A DNA stretch of 64,000 nucleotides, taken from the NCBI RefSeq assembly GCF_904528075.1, contig NZ_LR882035.1, positions 1,674,001-1,738,000 of the forward strand. Reading direction: 5' to 3'. The notes beneath the pieces are model-generated. The model worked only from the letters and a program-made list of their open reading frames with translations, did no database searches and had not been told where the DNA came from. A program made the position numbers and the translations under genes. Origin of the DNA: Agreia sp. COWG (lineage in GTDB: Bacteria; Actinomycetota; Actinomycetes; Actinomycetales; Microbacteriaceae). Below are positions 59,892 to 64,000 of this stretch, in pieces (position 1 is the stretch's first letter; each line of letters begins with the position of its first letter).

Positions 59892-62165
59892 CTAGCCTTC
59901 GGCGGGAGCCTCGGGGCCGTCGCTCGCGGCGGCGGAACCCTCGGTATCGGCATCCTCGGCCACGACGGGCGCCAGGGACAGCTTTCCGCGGTCGTCGATC
60001 TTGGTGATCTCGACCAGGATCTTCTGGCCGACGCCGAGCACGTCTTCGACGTTCTCGACGCGCTTGCCACCGGCGAGCTTGCGCACCTCGCTGATGTGCA
60101 GCAGGCCGTCCTTGCCCGGGAGCAGGGAGACGAACGCGCCGAACGTCGCGATCTTCACGACAGTTCCGAGGAACTGTTCTCCGACCTCGGGGTTGGTCGG
60201 GTTGGCGATCGCGTTGACCTGCGCACGCGCGGCCTCAGCGGAGGGCCCGTCGACGGCACCGATGTACACGGTTCCGTCTTCCTCGATCGAGATGTCGGCT
60301 CCGGTCTCGTCCTGGATGGAGTTGATCGTCTTGCCCTTCGGGCCGATCAGCTCGCCGATCTTGTCGACCGGGATCTGGACGCTGATCACGCGGGGCGCGG
60401 TCGGAGCCATCTCGTCGGGCGCGTCGATCGCCGAGTTGATCACATTGAGGATCGCGGTGCGCGCGGCCTTCGCCTGCTTCAGGGCACCGTCGAGGACGCT
60501 GGTGGGCAGTCCGTCGAGCTTGGTGTCGAGCTGGATGGCCGTGATGAACTCGGAAGTTCCCGCGACCTTGAAGTCCATGTCGCCGAGCGCGTCCTCGGCA
60601 CCGAGGATGTCGGTGAGGGCCGCGTAGCGCGTCTCGCCGTCGATGGTGTCGGAGACGAGGCCCATGGCGATGCCCGCGACGGGTGCGCGAAGCGGCACGC
60701 CGGCGTTGAGCAGCGACAGGGTCGAGGCGCAGACGGAGCCCATCGACGTGGAGCCGTTGGAGCCGAGAGCCTCGGACACCTGGCGGATCGCGTAGGGGAA
60801 CTCGTCGCGGCTCGGCAGCACGGGCACGAGGGCGCGCTCGGCCAGGAAGCCGTGTCCGATCTCGCGGCGTTTCGGCGTTCCGACCCGGCCGGTCTCACCG
60901 GTGGAGTAGGGCGGGAAGTTGTAGTGGTGCAGGTAACGCTTCTTCTTGATCGGGCTCAGCGAGTCGATCTGCTGCTCCATCTTGAGCATGTTCAGCGTGG
61001 TGACGCCCAGGATCTGGGTCTCTCCGCGCTGGAAGATGGCGGAACCGTGCACGCGTGGGATGACCTGCACCTCGGCGTCGAGCGGACGGATGTCTGCCAG
61101 GCCACGGCCATCCATGCGGATGCCCTCGGTCAGGATGCGACCGCGGACGACCGTCTTGGTGACGGACTTGTACGCGGCGGAGACCATCGGCGGAACGTCG
61201 CCGGACAGCTCGCCGGCCGAAACCTTCTCGTTGATGGCGACCTTGACGCGCTCCTTGAGTGCGTCGTCGGCGTCCTGGCGCTCGATCTTGTCGGCGATCT
61301 GGTAGATCGAGACGAGCTCGTCGTAGGCCAGCTCGGCCACGGCGTCATAACCGGCCTGGCTGTACGCCGGGAAGACCGGGTATTCGCGAACGGTCTTGTT
61401 GACCTGTGCGGCGAGCGAGGCCTGGGCAGCGACGAGCTGCTTGAGGAACGGCTTGGCGGCCTCGAGGCCCTGGGCGACGACCTCTTCGTTCGGCTTCGTG
61501 GCGCCGGCCTGGATCAGGTTCCAGCTGTTCTCGGTGGCCTCGGCCTCGACCATCATGATCGCGACGTCTTCGTTGCCCTGCGCGTCGGTGACGACACGGC
61601 CGGCGACGACGAGGTCGAAGACGGCGTCTTCGAGCTGCGAGTGCTTCGGGAACGCGACCCACTGGTCACCGATGAGTGCGAGGCGAACGCCGGCGATGGG
61701 ACCGGAGAACGGGATGCCCGAGATCTGGCTCGAGGCCGACGCGGCGTTGATCGCGAGCGTGTCGTAGAACTCGTCGGGCGCGATGCTCAGCACCGTGATG
61801 ACGACCTGCACCTCGTTGCGGAGTCCGTTCACGAACGACGGGCGGAGGGGGCGGTCGATGAGGCGGCAGACGAGAACGGCCTCGGTGGAGGGACGTCCCT
61901 CTCGGCGGAAGAACGATCCGGGGATCTTTCCTGCGGCGTAGCTGCGCTCTTCGACATCGATGGTGAGCGGGAAGAAGTCGAAGTTGTCCTTCGGGTGCTT
62001 TCCGATGCTCGTGGCACTCAGCAGCATGGTTTCCTCGTCGAGGTAGGCGGCTACTGCGCCCTGTGCCTGCTGCGCCAGACGACCCGCTTCGAAGCGGACC
62101 GTGCGGGTGCCGTACTTGCCGTTGTCGAGAACGGCTTCGGCGAATTTGATTTCTGGACCCTCCAT
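59892..62165 (-). CDS. pnp: Polyribonucleotide nucleotidyltransferase (PNPase)
   Basis: 757 residues. Two RNase PH-like domains ([20 protein letters not shown], and later [20 protein letters not shown] with [14 protein letters not shown]), a KH domain ([20 protein letters not shown]) and an S1 domain ([20 protein letters not shown]). It degrades RNA from the 3' end with phosphate. AAGGAG lies 10 nt before the ATG (MEGPEIKF). The C-terminal tail is acidic. rpsO, the usual partner, is not directly upstream here. Confidence 0.97.
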   Translation of the reverse strand: MEGPEIKFAEAVLDNGKYGTRTVRFEAGRLAQQAQGAVAAYLDEETMLLSATSIGKHPKDNFDFFPLTIDVEERSYAAGKIPGSFFRREGRPSTEAVLVCRLIDRPLRPSFVNGLRNEVQVVITVLSIAPDEFYDTLAINAASASSQISGIPFSGPIAGVRLALIGDQWVAFPKHSQLEDAVFDLVVAGRVVTDAQGNEDVAIMMVEAEATENSWNLIQAGATKPNEEVVAQGLEAAKPFLKQLVAAQASLAAQVNKTVREYPVFPAYSQAGYDAVAELAYDELVSIYQIADKIERQDADDALKERVKVAINEKVSAGELSGDVPPMVSAAYKSVTKTVVRGRILTEGIRMDGRGLADIRPLDAEVQVIPRVHGSAIFQRGETQILGVTTLNMLKMEQQIDSLSPIKKKRYLHHYNFPPYSTGETGRVGTPKRREIGHGFLAERALVPVLPSRDEFPYAIRQVSEALGSNGSTSMGSVCASTLSLLNAGVPLRAPVAGIAMGLVSDTIDGETRYAALTDILGAEDALGDMDFKVAGTSEFITAIQLDTKLDGLPTSVLDGALKQAKAARTAILNVINSAIDAPDEMAPTAPRVISVQIPVDKIGELIGPKGKTINSIQDETGADISIEEDGTVYIGAVDGPSAEAARAQVNAIANPTNPEVGEQFLGTVVKIATFGAFVSLLPGKDGLLHISEVRKLAGGKRVENVEDVLGVGQKILVEITKIDDRGKLSLAPVVAEDADTEGSAAASDGPEAPAEG

Positions 62166-62510
62166 ATGGGGGTTTCTCCTTATGTGTTGTTCCCTCGCCA
62201 TGCAGGCGATGAGAAATTCGCGGCCCCGTGTGGGCAAGCGCGATGCGTACAGCGGAGCGAAGGTGACAGAGCGACGTGACGGTGCCCGCCTGGTGCGAAA
62301 CCCGACCGCGTACGCGCATGTTGAACCCGAAGTGTCAGGTGTGGCGCATGTCTGGCCAACAGTAGAAAACCTCGGACCCGTGACCTGGCGATTCCGAAAT
62401 CCACCACCGGTGACCAGCGTCCTGCCGACCTGCTCCGATTTGGTGCTTTGTGTTGAGATGTTCTGCTTAGCACATGTGCAAGCACTCACATCGTAGCAGG
62501 CGGCCCCAGT
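62166..62510 (-). promoter_or_regulatory. 345-nt leader of pnp, no gene
   Basis: This gap between pnp and the next gene holds no convincing frame. A palindrome GCACATGTGC sits near 62470. A weak promoter with -35 TTGCAC and -10 TCTCAA 17 nt apart on the minus strand lies just left of it. Long pnp leaders are commonly the site of autoregulation by PNPase; the remaining sequence gives no strong hairpin by eye. Confidence 0.35.
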
Positions 62511-63149
62511 TCAGCGGCTGATCTCGCGCAGCGCGTCTTCGTCGGGTACGGCGATCTCCACGGTGAAGGGTCGTGCCAGCCGGGTGAAAGGACGATCCGG
62601 ATCCGCCCGACGACCGTTGCCGATCACAACGGCGGCGACGGACACCAGCATTCCTCGCTCGCGCAGCTCGACGAGGCCCGGGGAGACGGCCTCGTCCACC
62701 GCCCTCGGCAGGAAGCCAGCCCGACATGGCCGCCCCCCATTGATCAGGTACACCTCTGTGCGCAGCTCCCTGCCCAGCCACCGAGTCGCCTCCGGCCACA
62801 GGACCGCGACCGCGCTGGCATCCTTCGACCAGCCGAGGGCGAGGTCGATCGAGTCCTGGCGCGTCTTCGTCTCATCGAGCAGAACTCGGCCGCTGGTGGC
62901 GGGGACGGTCACTTCGAAGCCATCGATCGAGACGAGTCGACGCGCGCTGTTTCGGCCCTCGCCCTCCCGAAGCCCCAGCCGCACGAGCTGGATCACGGCG
63001 GGCACGGCGACGACTGCCGCGAGCACGCCGACGATGGCCCCGACGGTGCCAGCGCGCAGAGTCAGCGACGCGGCGAGGGCGGCGAGAAGAATGACCGCCA
63101 GAAAAAACGGCTCCCAGCGCAGAAGGGGGAGCTTTCGTCTGTCGGGCAT
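62511..63149 (-). CDS. Membrane protein of unknown function
   Basis: 212 residues with two membrane helices (about residues 14-33 and 36-58) and a soluble C-terminal region with EVTVPATSGRVLLDETKTRQ and VAVLWPEATRWLGRELRTEV. No family recognised. It is transcribed toward pnp and follows the two related genes at 63190 and 63725 on the same strand. Confidence 0.78.
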   Translation of the reverse strand: MPDRRKLPLLRWEPFFLAVILLAALAASLTLRAGTVGAIVGVLAAVVAVPAVIQLVRLGLREGEGRNSARRLVSIDGFEVTVPATSGRVLLDETKTRQDSIDLALGWSKDASAVAVLWPEATRWLGRELRTEVYLINGGRPCRAGFLPRAVDEAVSPGLVELRERGMLVSVAAVVIGNGRRADPDRPFTRLARPFTVEIAVPDEDALREISR

Positions 63150-63189
63150 CCGTCAATCAAAGCACGCCGACGCGACGAGCCCGGTCGCG

Positions 63190-63666
63190 TCAATACGCTC
63201 TGCCGATCTTGAGTTCGAGCCGGATGCCATGCCGCGTCGGCACGATGGCGCACGGTATGCGGGCCCCCCTTCCCCTGTCGAAGAGGCGGCCGAGGCACGC
63301 ATCGACGGGGGCCTCGAGTCCGTGCGGCACGAAGCCGACGACGCCGCTCAACTCGTCGCCGAGCCAGAGACGCACGGGCATGGGGGCATCGATCCTCTCC
63401 TCCGACAGCAGCCTCCGCTCGACGAACGCCTCGCCCGGATGCTGCGGAAGCGCCGCCAGGGTGCGCAGTTCGTCGGCGAACGGGTCGCTGCCCGCGAGGC
63501 GGATCCGCGCACTGAGGAAACGCGGGATCAGGCCGTAGGTGAAGTCACCGAGCGAACCCGCTCCGGCGTCGTGCCGATCCGGTCTCGGGCCGGCGGGTAC
63601 GAGCGGGCTCCACGCATCCGGCATACCTGACGCGTGCGCTGATTCATCTGGATCGCCGGTGACCAT
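63190..63666 (-). CDS. Protein of unknown function, paralogue of the next gene
   Basis: 158 residues from the ATG at 63666 (an ATG at 63678 adds four). The C-terminal domain reads APMPVRLWLGDELSGVVGFV then HGLEAPVDACLGRLFDRG and VPTRHGIRLELKIGRAY, with a clear copy in the neighbouring gene. The N-terminal half has a loop with Pro/Gly and RFLSARIRLAGSDPF. No known family. Tandem position and shared domain indicate a duplication. Confidence 0.78.
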   Translation of the reverse strand: MVTGDPDESAHASGMPDAWSPLVPAGPRPDRHDAGAGSLGDFTYGLIPRFLSARIRLAGSDPFADELRTLAALPQHPGEAFVERRLLSEERIDAPMPVRLWLGDELSGVVGFVPHGLEAPVDACLGRLFDRGRGARIPCAIVPTRHGIRLELKIGRAY

Positions 63667-63724
63667 AGCGACATTCAACTACCCCTGAGCCGTGCGCGAA
63701 AGCCCGGCCCCGAACGCCAGACCG

Positions 63725-64000
63725 TCAGCGCGTCTGGCCGAGGAGGAGGGTGACGCGGAGCCCGTGCTTGGTCGGGCGGACCGTGGCCACTATCCGCTGG
63801 GACCTGCCCGAATCCGCGAGCCGTCCGAGGGCGGCCTCGACGGGCGCCTCCAGGCCGCGCGGAACGTAACCGACGATTGGAGTCGGCCGCTGGTTGACGA
63901 ACAGCCGCACGGGCGTCGGCGCGTCCGTTCGCTCGTCTGCGGCGCTTCGCCTCGTGATGAACGCATCGGCCTCTGTGATGCCCTGCCCAACGACGGTGCG
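63725..64000 (-). CDS. Protein of unknown function, tandem paralogue (cut by window edge)
   Basis: At least 91 residues, open at the right edge. The visible part is APTPVRLFVNQRPTPIVGYV then RGLEAPVEAALGRLADSGRS and RPTKHGLRVTLLLGQTR, matching the gene at 63190 in arrangement and many residues. The N-terminus and start lie outside. Function unknown. Confidence 0.75.
   Translation of the reverse strand, partial: RTVVGQGITEADAFITRRSAADERTDAPTPVRLFVNQRPTPIVGYVPRGLEAPVEAALGRLADSGRSQRIVATVRPTKHGLRVTLLLGQTR

Noticed and set aside
60096..62279. 727-codon plus-strand frame across pnp
   Set aside because: Antisense of pnp; Leu/Asp/Arg/Gly-rich with no recognisable domain.

Overview
The window is GC-rich actinobacterial DNA. 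Gene content and order point to Microbacteriaceae (Leifsonia/Salinibacterium-like): aceE followed by a PucR-type fasR and fabD-fabH-acpP-fabF plus DUF3145, a dnaG-dgt-dusB block, and uppS-recO next to leuA. Many genes start with GTG or TTG, and several have a -10 hexamer almost touching the start codon, as in leaderless actinobacterial mRNAs. The family call is inference from gene order and protein character, not from a database search.

Positions 1 to about 17,120 are the right-hand part of a siphovirus-type prophage whose left end is outside the window. It abuts the 3' end of a tRNA-Val gene, the usual attachment geometry for a tyrosine integrase. At this junction sit a helix-turn-helix repressor (plus strand, running into the tRNA) and a divergent MerR-like gene, with repeated operator-like motifs between them. 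The minus-strand early operon follows, mostly chained by 4-nt ATGA/GTGA overlaps: a surface protein with an LAATG sorting motif, a KilA-C antirepressor, small membrane and zinc-ribbon proteins, a winged-helix replication initiator with a likely origin inside its gene, an HNH-like protein and a ParB-domain protein. A small accessory island (5.2-7.4 kb) has two genes on the opposite strand and a DUF4145 protein. The packaging and head module is at the far left: HNH endonuclease, structured putative cos/pac region, small and large terminase, portal, scaffold, and a major capsid gene cut by the window edge. No integrase, tail or lysis genes are visible.

Positions 17,150-64,000 are chromosomal. 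17.2-19.0 kb: GH13 glycosidase and a thiol peroxidase. 19.2-27.4 kb: pyruvate dehydrogenase E1 and the type II fatty-acid synthesis cluster, supplying acetyl-CoA and elongating it under FasR. 27.6-32.8 kb: a PadR regulator, then a MoxR / DUF58 / transglutaminase operon. 33.5-37.7 kb: tRNA-Met, a GT4 glycosyltransferase, an EamA-like transporter, peptide deformylase, AzlCD and tRNA-Asn. 37.8-44.2 kb: a peptide-type ABC importer with three ATPase modules. 44.4-51.5 kb: dnaG-dgt-dusB, a DsbA-like oxidoreductase with a 47-residue overlapping microgene, YbaK, uppS and recO. 52.3-57.2 kb: a UPF0126 membrane protein, leuA with a leucine attenuator, an epimerase and dapB. 57.3-64 kb: acetyltransferase, phosphatase, M16 protease, pnp, and a tandem pair of related unknown genes, the last cut by the window edge.

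The most interesting points are: (1) the prophage repressor reading frame ends inside the tRNA attachment site with no integrase beside it, the geometry expected of integration-dependent immunity; (2) a well-formed candidate phage origin inside the initiator gene; (3) a prophage-encoded sortase-type surface protein; (4) the DUF4145/membrane-protein island; (5) the microgene coupled to the DsbA-like gene.
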